37,938 bases of DNA from Candidatus Sulfopaludibacter sp. SbA3. Lineage in GTDB: Bacteria > Acidobacteriota > Terriglobia > 20CM-2-55-15. The DNA is taken from the NCBI GenBank assembly GCA_945865815.1, contig CAMBFR010000028.1, positions 1 to 37,938 of the forward strand, given 5' to 3'. The notes beneath the pieces were generated by a model, which searched no databases, was not told the DNA's origin, and saw only the letters and a list, made by a program, of their open reading frames with translations. This document shows positions 8,013 through 18,399 of the stretch, one piece after another; position 1 is the first letter of the stretch, and the number at the start of each line of letters is the position of its first letter. Position numbers and translations under genes: made by a program.

Positions 8013-8389
8013 TTCACCTCGACACTTCTGTATTGATCAATGCGCTAACGGGCCCGAAGCTCTCCGAGCCCACACTCCGTCAGTTGATAAAAATGGGCGA
8101 AAGGATGCTCGTCAGCTCTATCGTCGTTTTCGAATGGCGGCGTGGGCCGCGGACGCCGGACGAGATTGCGGATCAGGAGGCTTTGTTTCCGGCGGAGGCG
8201 AGCCTTCCATTCACATCGGTTGAAGCCCTGGTCGCGGCAGACACGTACCGGCAAATCAAGCGTGCGCGGGGCCGCGAGATCGACATCGCCATCGCGGCCT
8301 GCGCCATCGTCCACGGCGCGCAACTCTGGACCCTCAACCCCGCTGACTTCAAGGACATCCCGAACTTGAAGCTCTTGTCCTCCACATGA
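8009..8389 (+). CDS. vapC: PIN-domain ribonuclease toxin, VapC-like
   Basis: The 126-residue PIN domain starts MIHLDTSVLINALTG with catalytic Asp5. Other expected acidic residues are the Glu in VVFEWRRG, Asp in REIDIAIAACAI and Asp in LNPADFKDI, giving a complete metal-binding set. VapC toxins cut tRNA or rRNA and are held inactive by VapB. The start overlaps the antitoxin stop. The last 41 bases overlap, in antisense, the 3' end of the convergent ABC-2/CPBP gene, so the two transcripts would be complementary at their ends. Confidence 0.87.
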   Translation: MIHLDTSVLINALTGPKLSEPTLRQLIKMGERMLVSSIVVFEWRRGPRTPDEIADQEALFPAEASLPFTSVEALVAADTYRQIKRARGREIDIAIAACAIVHGAQLWTLNPADFKDIPNLKLLSST

Positions 8390-10316
8390 TCCACATCGCG
8401 AGCGCGAAGATCAGCGCCGCAGCGCCGTAGTCGGACCAGCGAAGGCTCTGGAGGGCCAGGCCGGAGTCCGCCGCCCAGACGGCGAATGCATTGTTTCCCA
8501 TGTGAATCAGGATGCCGGGAAAGATGGAGCCGGTCATTACTGCAACTGCTGTAAGAATCACGCCCATAAATGCCGTGGGTACGATCCTGAAAAGCGTGAT
8601 GTGAAACATTCCGAAGATCAGGCCCACCGCCAGCGCCAATTCCACCGGTTTCAGCTTCCGGCGCAGGCCGTATAGCAGTACGCCACGAAACCCGATCTCT
8701 TCGCAGATCGCAGGCAGCACGGCGAGAAAGAAATACAGCTCCCACGCCGGCATGTCTTTCGGGATGAAATCGCGCGAAAACTGTTCGAGCAGTTGCTGGG
8801 GCGCCGGAATGACCGTGTTCACAAGCCGGAATACGGCGAAGCTCATCACGTGTCCCGCCGGGATGGCAATCAGCGCCGCGAGCCAAACGGCCGGCCTCAC
8901 CGAGCGCAGGGAAAGCGCCTCTCGAATGTTCAGCCGGTAGACCTTGATCATCAGGAGGCTCGCTCCGGCGAAGACCACCACTTCGTTGAACAGAAGCTGG
9001 GCGCGGAAAGTGGAGAGCTGCGGTATGTTTGCCGCGACCGCGAAGATTACCGCCCACATGAGGGCAAACCATCGAAGCACGCGTTTCCGGAAAAGGCCGG
9101 GTCCGCCAAGGAGCGTCTCCGCTTCAAAGTGACCCGGCGCAATGATGTCCTCCCGCGTCAGCATCCGCGCGGAAGTCCGCATGAGCCAGATCCCGGTGAC
9201 TGCCATGACTCCGAAGGTGACGAAAATCATCGGTTGGTCCGGCCTGCCCATCAGGATCTCGCGAACAGCCACGCTCACGTTGGCTATCGGAACCAGCGCA
9301 ATAGCCGACCGCGATCGAATGCCGGGCAAAACCGCGGCAAGTGCCGGGACCAAGCCCAGCAGGTACACCGGAAAGAAATAGAGCTGCGCTTCCTTGTACG
9401 TCTTTGCGTAGGCCGACAGCATCAGCAGGACTGCTGCGATCGCCGCGGCAAGCGGAAGAAACAGCAGCAGCAGGTTCAGTATCGAGACAAGAGGAAGCTC
9501 GATCGCGAATCCCGCCGGCAGTTCAATCAACCGGAACCGGATATAGATCAGAAAGTTCAGAGCCTGTATGAGCGCTATGAAAATGCCGACCGACGTAATG
9601 GCAAGCTGCTTCGCGGTAACGATCTCAGCGCGGCCGGCAGCCGTTGTAAGCAATGTTTCCAGCGTGCCGCGCTCTTTCTCGCCGGCGATGATGTCCATTG
9701 CCACGATCGATCCACCGGTAAACATCAACATGACCAGAATCACGGTGAGAAAGCGGCCGACGTCCGAGCCGGTCACCTGCGCGGCGGACGCAATGCTTTC
9801 CGGCTCGACAGGGAATACCTGATTCGGGCCTGCCGGAAACCCTCGCGCCGCGAGCAACACGTCCGCCTGATTTCGTCTTGCCCGCCGCAGGAGATCGCTC
9901 ATTCGCTCGCTTCCATTGCGCGACACATCGCGATCGCCGCGAAACACGATCTGAACGACAGGCACGGCGTCAGCGGGGTTTCTGGAAGTCTGGATGTAGA
10001 AATGAATCAGGCCGTTTTCCAGGCTGCGGGCCGGGTCGGCGGCGGAAGTCTCTTCGGGCAGGAATTGCGGCAGAGTGCCGTCAACATTGTCGCGGATGAG
10101 ACCACGCACACGGCCGGCCTCCGGACCGGTGACAACGTATCTATAGGTGGTTTCAGCCAGCGCGCGCGCGCGGCGGTCCGTTGAATACTTCGAGCCCACC
10201 AGGACGATGGGCATGATCAGCGCGGGGACAACAATCGACATCACCACAGTCCGGCGGGCGCGAAGCAGCATCTTCAATTCATGGATGTAGAGAAGGCGCA
10301 GGGTGCCCCAGTTCAT
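8349..10316 (-). CDS. ABC-2/NatB-like permease fused to a CPBP (CAAX-like) intramembrane protease
   Basis: The ATG at 10316 gives 655 residues starting MNWGTLRLLYIHELKML; it overlaps the ATPase stop (ATGA). Residues ~1-400 are a NatB-type permease: an N-terminal helix (~20-40), a large extracytoplasmic section, then several helices with the cytoplasmic motif AGEKERGTLETLLTTAAGR. After ~400 comes a second multi-pass region ending in an ABI/CPBP domain. All three CPBP motifs are present: EEIGFR, FGMFH (FxxxH) and HMGNN (HxxxN), so the protease site looks intact. CPBP proteins include prenyl-protein proteases and bacteriocin immunity or maturation factors. The exported substrate is unknown. The last 41 bases overlap vapC in antisense. 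Confidence 0.9.
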   Translation of the reverse strand: MNWGTLRLLYIHELKMLLRARRTVVMSIVVPALIMPIVLVGSKYSTDRRARALAETTYRYVVTGPEAGRVRGLIRDNVDGTLPQFLPEETSAADPARSLENGLIHFYIQTSRNPADAVPVVQIVFRGDRDVSRNGSERMSDLLRRARRNQADVLLAARGFPAGPNQVFPVEPESIASAAQVTGSDVGRFLTVILVMLMFTGGSIVAMDIIAGEKERGTLETLLTTAAGRAEIVTAKQLAITSVGIFIALIQALNFLIYIRFRLIELPAGFAIELPLVSILNLLLLFLPLAAAIAAVLLMLSAYAKTYKEAQLYFFPVYLLGLVPALAAVLPGIRSRSAIALVPIANVSVAVREILMGRPDQPMIFVTFGVMAVTGIWLMRTSARMLTREDIIAPGHFEAETLLGGPGLFRKRVLRWFALMWAVIFAVAANIPQLSTFRAQLLFNEVVVFAGASLLMIKVYRLNIREALSLRSVRPAVWLAALIAIPAGHVMSFAVFRLVNTVIPAPQQLLEQFSRDFIPKDMPAWELYFFLAVLPAICEEIGFRGVLLYGLRRKLKPVELALAVGLIFGMFHITLFRIVPTAFMGVILTAVAVMTGSIFPGILIHMGNNAFAVWAADSGLALQSLRWSDYGAAALIFALAMWIMWRTRASSSGCP

Positions 10317-11062
10317 TCGGCCGGCCTTCCCGCGTACTGGACGAAAATATCCTCCAGATAGTGCTTGCCGGTCTTCTCGCGAAGTCCGGCAAGCGTATCG
10401 CAGTCGAGAATACGTCCGCCGTGAATGATCGCGATGCGGTCGCAAAGACGCTCGGCTTCGCTCATGATGTGCGTCGAAAAGATGATCGTTTTGCCTTCGT
10501 CCCGCAGTTCCTTGATCGTTTGCTGCGCTTCGAGAGCATTGAGAACGTCGAGGCCGACGGTGGGCTCATCGAAAATGATTATCGGGGGATCGTGGGCGAC
10601 CGTTCGAGCGAGCGAGACTTTCTGCTTCATGCCGGTTGAAAGCTTTTCAACGCGGACGTCCGCGTATTTCGAAATGCCGAAGCGATCGACCAGATACCGG
10701 ACTCGTTCCGGCACCCGGCTGGAGGGATACTGATTTATGCGGGCGAAGAATTCGATCGTCTCCCGCGCCGTGAGCCGCGGATACAGCGCGGTGCCGGCCG
10801 AGTAGAAGCCTAGATGTTTCCTGACGCCCTCCGGGTCCCTCACCACATCGTGGTTGAGGATGGCGGCGCTTCCCGACGTGGGCGTAAGAATGGTGGAAAG
10901 CATCCTTAGTGTGGTGGTCTTGCCGGCTCCGTTTGCGCCGAGCAGGCCGAATATTTCTCCTTCTCCACACTCAAAATCGATTCCGTCGACCGCGCGGATT
11001 TCGCCTCGGGATTCGTCATAGAACGTTTTTGTCAGCCCGCGGACAAGGACGGGATAACTCAT
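10313..11062 (-). CDS. ABC transporter ATPase, NatA-like
   Basis: From the ATG at 11062 the protein is 249 residues, overlapping the upstream permease stop by four bases. Walker A is LGANGAGKTT (~41-50), the signature is LSTGMKQ (141-147), and Walker B is IIIFDEPTVGLD (161-172). Length and motifs match the NatA/CcmA/DrrA group that works with ABC-2 permeases. A longer open frame extends upstream but lies inside the preceding permease gene. Two NatB-like permeases flank it, so the exporter is probably a heterodimeric permease with this ATPase. Confidence 0.93.
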   Translation of the reverse strand: MSYPVLVRGLTKTFYDESRGEIRAVDGIDFECGEGEIFGLLGANGAGKTTTLRMLSTILTPTSGSAAILNHDVVRDPEGVRKHLGFYSAGTALYPRLTARETIEFFARINQYPSSRVPERVRYLVDRFGISKYADVRVEKLSTGMKQKVSLARTVAHDPPIIIFDEPTVGLDVLNALEAQQTIKELRDEGKTIIFSTHIMSEAERLCDRIAIIHGGRILDCDTLAGLREKTGKHYLEDIFVQYAGRPAE

Positions 11063-12312
11063 GGTTTCCTGCCGAGCAGGCGCTCTCTTGCAAACCTTCC
11101 AAAGCTGCCGGAATAGGTTCCCATGACGAAGTCTTCGTGCCGCAAGACCATCGTTGCCACTCTTAGTGCGCCCAGGATGCAGAGCAGTTCGACTGCAAGA
11201 GTGATTCCGATCAGCGGCCACCGGTAAACACCCTGGATGGCTTCGCGGATCATCACGACAACGTTGAGTACCGGAATCATCGCCAGCCCCGGAGTGAACT
11301 GGATTCCCGGCCCTTGAAGGAACAAGACCGGGAGCATCAGCGCGATGTGGAAGGGGGCAATCATCGACTGTCCCTCTTTGTATGTCCGTGCGAAGGACGC
11401 CAGAATCATCATGCCTGCGGCTATGAACAGCGACAGGAACGCTGCTCCCGCGACAATAACCGGAACCGACTCCATGGGAATGCGGAAAGTGAAATTCGGC
11501 ATGCCGGGACGCGTCAGCGGCCCGAGCAGAGAACTCATAGAGAAAATCATTGCGACGAGATTGAGAAGACCGGCAACGAACGACATTGTGGCGACGTACA
11601 GATACTTTGCCATCATGACGTTCGACCGCGATGTGGCCGTACTCATGATGGTCTCCCATGTCGAGTTCTCACGCTCGCCGGCAGTAGAGTCGATGGCCGG
11701 ATAGAAACCGCCCACCGACAACATCACGATCAGCAGTATCGGAATGAGCAGTCCAAGAACGAACTGACCCATCTGCCGGCCGCTGGAGACGTTTTCGCTT
11801 TCGAGAAGGAAACCCTGGAGTTCGGCGCCCGATACTCCGAATCGCAGAGCCTGCCTCTCGATGAAGTCCTGGCGATACTTCGACACGCTTTCGATGAGCC
11901 GGCCTCGCGCCTGGTCGCTCCGATCACGCGACTCGTCATACGTGATCCTGGCCCGGAAATTATTCTCCAGCGTTGAGGCGCCGTCGTTCACCGGAACAAA
12001 TTCAATGAGCGCGTCGAGCGAACCGGTCCGGATATCCGCGGCGGGATCGGCGGCCGCCACAATGACGATGGAGCCCTCCGACTGAATTGTGCTCCGAAGA
12101 GCGTCATGAAACGCGGGAAGGTTCTTCAGCATCACTCGCGATGTCAACTCTTCGTTCTGCCCCGACACGAAACTGAACCCGGTGTACATCAGCCAGATCA
12201 GCAGCGGATAGAGAAGCAGGGGAATAAGAATGCTGTTGGTTACGATCGTGCGTTCGCGCATCGCCGAAACGACTTCCCGAACGTAAAGCACTCGAATGTC
12301 TTTCCAGTTCAT
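11059..12312 (-). CDS. ABC-2 type permease, NatB-like
   Basis: This 417-residue protein starts MNWKDIRVLYVREVVSAMRER, paralogous to the start of the downstream permease fusion. A membrane helix (~25-48) is followed by a large extracytoplasmic section (~50-180) and about five C-terminal helices. The cytoplasmic motif AGERENSTWETIMSTATSR is the counterpart of the one in the CPBP fusion. There is no protease domain here. It is the first permease of the NatA/NatB-type exporter and begins 3 bp after the EamA gene stop. Confidence 0.9.
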   Translation of the reverse strand: MNWKDIRVLYVREVVSAMRERTIVTNSILIPLLLYPLLIWLMYTGFSFVSGQNEELTSRVMLKNLPAFHDALRSTIQSEGSIVIVAAADPAADIRTGSLDALIEFVPVNDGASTLENNFRARITYDESRDRSDQARGRLIESVSKYRQDFIERQALRFGVSGAELQGFLLESENVSSGRQMGQFVLGLLIPILLIVMLSVGGFYPAIDSTAGERENSTWETIMSTATSRSNVMMAKYLYVATMSFVAGLLNLVAMIFSMSSLLGPLTRPGMPNFTFRIPMESVPVIVAGAAFLSLFIAAGMMILASFARTYKEGQSMIAPFHIALMLPVLFLQGPGIQFTPGLAMIPVLNVVVMIREAIQGVYRWPLIGITLAVELLCILGALRVATMVLRHEDFVMGTYSGSFGRFARERLLGRKP

Positions 12313-12315
12313 TAC

Positions 12316-13227
12316 CTATTCTTCCGGTATCGGAAGCGGTTTCAGCGCCCTGACGATGAATACTCCGGTCAGCACCAGCACGACTCCCGCAGCCTGAGGC
12401 ATGCTTAGTTGTTCGGCCAGGACCATCCATCCCGCCAGGAGTGCGATTATCGGAGTAATGTTGGCGAAGATTGCGGTGTGGGCCACTCCGACCCTTCCAA
12501 GGGCATAGGCCCAGATGAAGTAGCAATAAACTATTCCACCGAAAGTGGCGAAGAGAAAGCCAAGCCACACGGGGAGCGAGACGGAAAGCCAGTCCTGACT
12601 CACGATCCATGGCGCCGAAACCGGGACGATTATTGCCGTTCCGGCAACCGTCGTCAGAACCGTCAGGCGAACCGCCCCGTATTTGCTTGCCAGACGCGAT
12701 GCGCCTCCGCTGTATGCGCCCCAGCAGACCGCTGCCGCAATCATCAGCAGGTCTCCCACCCATGTGCCGGCAAAAGACACTTCGGCCGATCCGAACAGCA
12801 CGATGACCGAGACGCCAATGAGTGACAGGAAAATTCCCGCCATCACGGACGGGCTGAAGCGCTCCCTCCTGCCGGCAACGCCGACAAGGTAAGCGAATAT
12901 CGGCGTGAGAGCCATAAACAGGCCGGCATTGCCCGCCTTTGTTCTCTCCAGACCCAGCATGAAAAAAATCTGATAGATGGAATGGCCAATCAGGCCGAGA
13001 GCGAGGAACGCCGGCCTGTCTTCCGGATCCACGCGGAAACTGATCCCGCGCCATTTCATGAGCAGGATCATCGCGATGCTGGCGACCGTGAATCGGAGCG
13101 CGTTGAACGCAAGGGGATTGATGTCGCGATAGACGAACTTGATGATGGAGAAATTGAATCCCCAGACCGTGACTACGCTGAGGAGGAGCCCGTCAACAAT
13201 CCACTGTTTGGGGTCACGCACGACCAC
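12316..13227 (-). CDS. EamA/DMT superfamily transporter
   Basis: The 303-residue protein has about ten predicted membrane helices in two EamA repeats (~10-145 and ~155-290). Each has small-residue-rich helices, for example NFSIIKFVYRDINPLAFN at the start and LGRVGVAHTAIFANITPIIA in the second half. Members export amino acids or other metabolites, but the substrate cannot be assigned. The start is a GTG (13227). It appears to lead the minus-strand operon with the ABC exporter downstream. A repeat element lies just upstream at 13248-13438. Confidence 0.9.
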   Translation of the reverse strand: MVVRDPKQWIVDGLLLSVVTVWGFNFSIIKFVYRDINPLAFNALRFTVASIAMILLMKWRGISFRVDPEDRPAFLALGLIGHSIYQIFFMLGLERTKAGNAGLFMALTPIFAYLVGVAGRRERFSPSVMAGIFLSLIGVSVIVLFGSAEVSFAGTWVGDLLMIAAAVCWGAYSGGASRLASKYGAVRLTVLTTVAGTAIIVPVSAPWIVSQDWLSVSLPVWLGFLFATFGGIVYCYFIWAYALGRVGVAHTAIFANITPIIALLAGWMVLAEQLSMPQAAGVVLVLTGVFIVRALKPLPIPEE

Positions 13228-13247
13228 ACGTTACCACGCCAGACAAA

Positions 13248-13438
13248 AACTCCCCTCCTCAGATGAGGAGGGGTGGCTGCGCAAAAAGAAAACGGCGCGA
13301 AGCCACCGAAGCGGCGCAGACGGGGTGGTGTTGATCAAGCAATCTCTTGAACCAACCACCCCGTCCGCTCCTTTTAAAGGTAGCTTCGCTGCATTTCTTG
13401 AGGTCGCGTCCACCCCTCCTTATCCAAGGAGGGGAGTT
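13248..13438. repeat. Paired palindromic repeat (REPIN-like), shorter variant
   Basis: Starts AACTCCCCTCCT and ends AAGGAGGGGAGTT, with terminal hairpins at both ends. The inner GACGGGGTGGT and ACCACCCCGTC pair with each other. The central stretch differs from the copies at 3644 and 34422, and part of the right unit is diverged (GCGTCCACCCC instead of GCAGCCACCCC). It sits between the 3' end of icd and the 5' end of the EamA gene. Confidence 0.88.
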
Positions 13439-13450
13439 TTACACAATCCG

Positions 13451-15694
<2,244 letters not shown>

Positions 15695-15747
15695 TCATCC
15701 GTTCGTATAGTTGGTTGCCTGCATGGGGCGCAAACCAAATAGTATAG

Positions 15748-15773
15748 CCGGGAAAAACGGTTTTTCCTCCCGG
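15748..15773. repeat. Imperfect palindrome in the icd/esterase divergent region
   Basis: CCGGGAAAAAC (15748-15758) pairs with GTTTTTCCTCCCGG (15760-15773) with a 3-base bulge. It abuts the -35 of the plus-strand esterase promoter and precedes the icd promoter region on the other strand, so it could be an operator or a small hairpin. Nothing else supports a role. Confidence 0.35.
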
Positions 15774-15802
15774 TTGACTTGGTTATTTACGGGTTGTCTA
15801 AT
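15774..15802 (+). promoter_or_regulatory. Strong sigma-70-like promoter of the esterase/aldo-keto reductase operon
   Basis: TTGACT (15774-15779), exactly 17 bases, then TCTAAT (15797-15802). Both hexamers match consensus at five of six positions. Transcription would start about six bases downstream, at or next to the ATG at 15809, so the message may be leaderless. Confidence 0.5.
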
Positions 15803-15808
15803 GCAGCA

Positions 15809-16840
15809 ATGACGTTGGTTCGAAATCTGGCGGCCGCCGCTGTCATCGTCGTTGGATCGGCCGGTGCTCTGTTCTGTCAAGGCGGCGTGGTGGAGCGCAT
15901 CAAAGTGCACGGGAGTTCGCTCGAAAAAAATCTCTCGGGCGATACACCGGACCGCGAAGTTTCGATCTACCTGCCGCCGGGCTACGCCACCGATCGAGAT
16001 CGCCGCTATCCGGTGGTCTATCTTCTGCACGGCTATGCCGACAGTGACGAAACGTGGTTTGGCGCGGCGTCCTTATACCGTGCAGATGCGGCGATGAATA
16101 AAGCGTTCGCAGCCGGAGCCGTCCGCGGGATCATTCTCGTCATGCCGAATGCGTTTACCGTCTTTCAGGGCAGCTTCTATTCCGATTCCGTGGTGACAGG
16201 AAATTGGGAGGGGTTTATCGCCCGGGACCTGGTTGCCTACGTCGACCGGAACTATCGCACGATCCCTGAACCCCGAAGCCGGGGTCTCGCAGGCCACTCC
16301 ATGGGCGGCTATGGCGCGTTTCGAATCGGGATGAAACATCCGGATGTGTTTTCCGGAATCTACATTATGAGCGGTTGCTGCATGGTGCCCGGCCGTCCTT
16401 CGCCAGCCTTGATGAGACGCGCCGCCGGCATCCGCACCATGGAGGATGTTACCGAAACCGATTACCCCACCAGAACGGTGCTGGCAACGGCCGCCGCCTG
16501 GTCTCCCAACCCGGCCAGTCCACCGCTCTTTTTCGATCTTCCAATGAAGAACGGGCAGCTTGAACCCTCCGTGGTGGCAAAATGGGCTGCGAACGCCCCG
16601 GTTACGGCACTCACTGAGTACCTGCCGAATCTTCGAAGGCTCCGCGCGATTGCAATGGATGCGGGAAACAAAGACGATGAGGCCGTCCCGGGCACGAATG
16701 CCCTGGACCAGGCCCTCACCCGGCACGGTATTTCGCACACCTTCGAAATCTATGACGGCGACCACACCAGCCGGATCGCCGAGCGCTTCGAGACGAAAGT
16801 CCTGCCGTTCTTCAACGCCAACCTCTCTTTTCTGAACTGA
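15809..16840 (+). CDS. Exported esterase of the EstA/FrmB-like alpha/beta-hydrolase family
   Basis: From the ATG at 15809 the protein is 343 residues with a signal peptide (MTLVRNLAAAAVIVVG, cleavage near residue 24). The alpha/beta-hydrolase core has YLLHGY (oxyanion region, ~71-76), the nucleophile elbow GHSMGG (Ser164) and a C-terminal YDGDH carrying the probable catalytic His319. The family (putative esterase, PF00756 type) includes S-formylglutathione hydrolase, enterochelin esterase and acetylxylan esterase; the substrate is not determinable. A TTG start at 15779 is possible but would place the start inside the promoter. The stop overlaps the next gene's ATG by one base. Confidence 0.85.
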   Translation: MTLVRNLAAAAVIVVGSAGALFCQGGVVERIKVHGSSLEKNLSGDTPDREVSIYLPPGYATDRDRRYPVVYLLHGYADSDETWFGAASLYRADAAMNKAFAAGAVRGIILVMPNAFTVFQGSFYSDSVVTGNWEGFIARDLVAYVDRNYRTIPEPRSRGLAGHSMGGYGAFRIGMKHPDVFSGIYIMSGCCMVPGRPSPALMRRAAGIRTMEDVTETDYPTRTVLATAAAWSPNPASPPLFFDLPMKNGQLEPSVVAKWAANAPVTALTEYLPNLRRLRAIAMDAGNKDDEAVPGTNALDQALTRHGISHTFEIYDGDHTSRIAERFETKVLPFFNANLSFLN

Positions 16841-17670
16841 TGCGAACTCGGGAGTTTGGATCGACAGGCGCAAAAGTGTCCATCGTCGGACAGGGTACCT
16901 GGAATATGCCGAAGCATGGCGCCGCCGAAATGCGCATCGGAATCGACCTGGGCCTGACGCACATCGATACCGCGGAAATGTACGGCAAGGCGGAAGACTA
17001 CGTGGGCGAGGCGATAAGCGGCCGGCGCGAAGAAGTATTTCTCGTGAGCAAGGTCATGCCTTCGAACGCTTCCTACAAAAAAACGCTGCAGGCGTGCGAC
17101 ACCAGTTTGAAACGCCTGAAGACCGATTACCTCGACGTCTACCTGCTGCACTGGTGGAACGGCGCCCACCCGATTGGCGAAACCATGCGCGCCATGGAAG
17201 ACCTGGTGGATGCCGGAAAGATCCGGTTCATTGGCGTGAGCAACTTCGATGTCCGGCAGCTTCGCCAGACCGAACAGGTGTTGACCCGCAACAAGATCGC
17301 CTGCAACCAGGTTCTGTACCATTTGAGGTCGCGCGGCATCGAGCACAGTTTGCTTCCGTATTGCGAATCGCAAAACATCGCACTGGTCGGATACTCGCCG
17401 TTTGGGCAGGGAAATTTTCCATCAGCCGAGAGCAAGCAGGGCAAAGCGTTGGCCGGGATCGGGGAGAAACACCGGAAGACGGCGCGGCAGGTTGCCCTGC
17501 GATTTCTTACCGGAAGAAAAGGTCTGTTCACGATACCCAAGGCGAGTGATCCGGATCACATTTGCGAAAACGCAGGCGGAGTTGGCTGGCGTCTGGATGA
17601 TGAGGACCTCAAGCTAATCGACAGCGTCTTTCCGCCGCCCCTCAAGAATGAGCCCCTCGATATGATCTAG
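16840..17670 (+). CDS. Aldo/keto reductase
   Basis: This 276-residue TIM-barrel oxidoreductase has the complete catalytic tetrad: Asp43 and Tyr48 in HIDTAEMYG, Lys71 in LVSKVMP and His104 in YLLHWW. The C-terminal NADPH-binding segment is present (GLFTIPKASDPDHICENAGG). It reduces carbonyls with NADPH; the natural substrate is unknown. The start overlaps the esterase stop (TGATG), so the two are co-transcribed. The last 57 bases overlap the sirtuin gene on the opposite strand. Confidence 0.93.
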   Translation: MRTREFGSTGAKVSIVGQGTWNMPKHGAAEMRIGIDLGLTHIDTAEMYGKAEDYVGEAISGRREEVFLVSKVMPSNASYKKTLQACDTSLKRLKTDYLDVYLLHWWNGAHPIGETMRAMEDLVDAGKIRFIGVSNFDVRQLRQTEQVLTRNKIACNQVLYHLRSRGIEHSLLPYCESQNIALVGYSPFGQGNFPSAESKQGKALAGIGEKHRKTARQVALRFLTGRKGLFTIPKASDPDHICENAGGVGWRLDDEDLKLIDSVFPPPLKNEPLDMI

Positions 17671-18396
17671 AACCTCCTCGGCCGGTCCCTGCAAAGGCAG
17701 ATCCAGCGTGGCGGATGCAGGCGTCGGCTCAATGTTGATTTCCACGGTAAACGCGCCCGCGGCTTTCGCCTCGTGTATGAGGCTTGCGGCGGGATAAACC
17801 ACGGCCGAGGTGCCTATGGTAAGGAAGATGTCGCAGTTGACGGCGTCCATCGATCGCCGCATTACGGTGGGATCGATTCCTTCCCCAAACCACACCACGC
17901 CCGGCCTGACGATGCCTCCGCAATGCGGACAGCGGGGAGGTATTTCCGTAAACGGAACGGTCTCATCGCGCCAGCGTGGAGGCGATTGCCGGCATCGTTC
18001 CCAGCACAGGACCTCCCAGATCGAGCCGTGAAAACGCAGCACGTTCTCGGTGCCCGCTCGCTCGTGCAAGCCATCGACGTTTTGGGTTATCAGGGAAAAG
18101 CCCGGATACCGCCGGCTCCACTGCGCCAGTACTTCATGCGCGCGGTTCGGCTGTTTCGTTGCGATGACCTCGCGCCGCCAGTTGTACCACTCCCACACGA
18201 ACTGAGGATCGCGTCCGAATGCTTCGGGTGTGCCGATCTGTTCGACGCGGCGGTTCTTGTAGAGCCCACCGGGGCCGCGGAAAGTCGGAACCCCGCTGGC
18301 GGCCGATACGCCCGCGCCGGTGAGCACGGTAATCCTGGTGTCGGGCCGAAACCGCGATGCAAGCTCTGCTAGAATTTCGCTCACGGAGGTAATCAT
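17614..18396 (-). CDS. cobB: Sir2-family NAD-dependent protein deacylase
   Basis: The protein is ~260 residues. Motifs are GAGVSAASGVPTFRG (NAD binding), TQNVDGLHERAG, catalytic His in LRFHGSIWEV, and four Cys for the structural zinc (LCWERC and CPHC). Tyr and Arg in WEWYNWRR correspond to the acyl-pocket pair of SIRT5/CobB-like sirtuins, which favours activity on succinyl or malonyl lysine as well as acetyl lysine. The first Cys pair is spaced by three residues instead of the usual two. The start is taken as ATG at 18396; a GTG at 18399 is an alternative. The 3' end overlaps the aldo/keto reductase by 57 bp and the 5' end abuts the divergent pterin dehydratase gene. Confidence 0.92.
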   Translation of the reverse strand: MITSVSEILAELASRFRPDTRITVLTGAGVSAASGVPTFRGPGGLYKNRRVEQIGTPEAFGRDPQFVWEWYNWRREVIATKQPNRAHEVLAQWSRRYPGFSLITQNVDGLHERAGTENVLRFHGSIWEVLCWERCRQSPPRWRDETVPFTEIPPRCPHCGGIVRPGVVWFGEGIDPTVMRRSMDAVNCDIFLTIGTSAVVYPAASLIHEAKAAGAFTVEINIEPTPASATLDLPLQGPAEEVLDHIEGLILEGRRKDAVD

Positions 18397-18399
18397 CAC

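Noticed and set aside
8793-10184. 463-codon open frame on the plus strand opposite the ABC-2/CPBP fusion
   Set aside because: The translation is low-complexity, rich in Arg/Gln/His, without motifs; the opposite strand has clear permease and protease motifs.
11063-11659. N-terminal extension of the NatA-like ATPase
   Set aside because: The longer reading lies in the coding region of the upstream permease and has no ATPase features; the ATG at 11062 overlaps the permease stop as expected.
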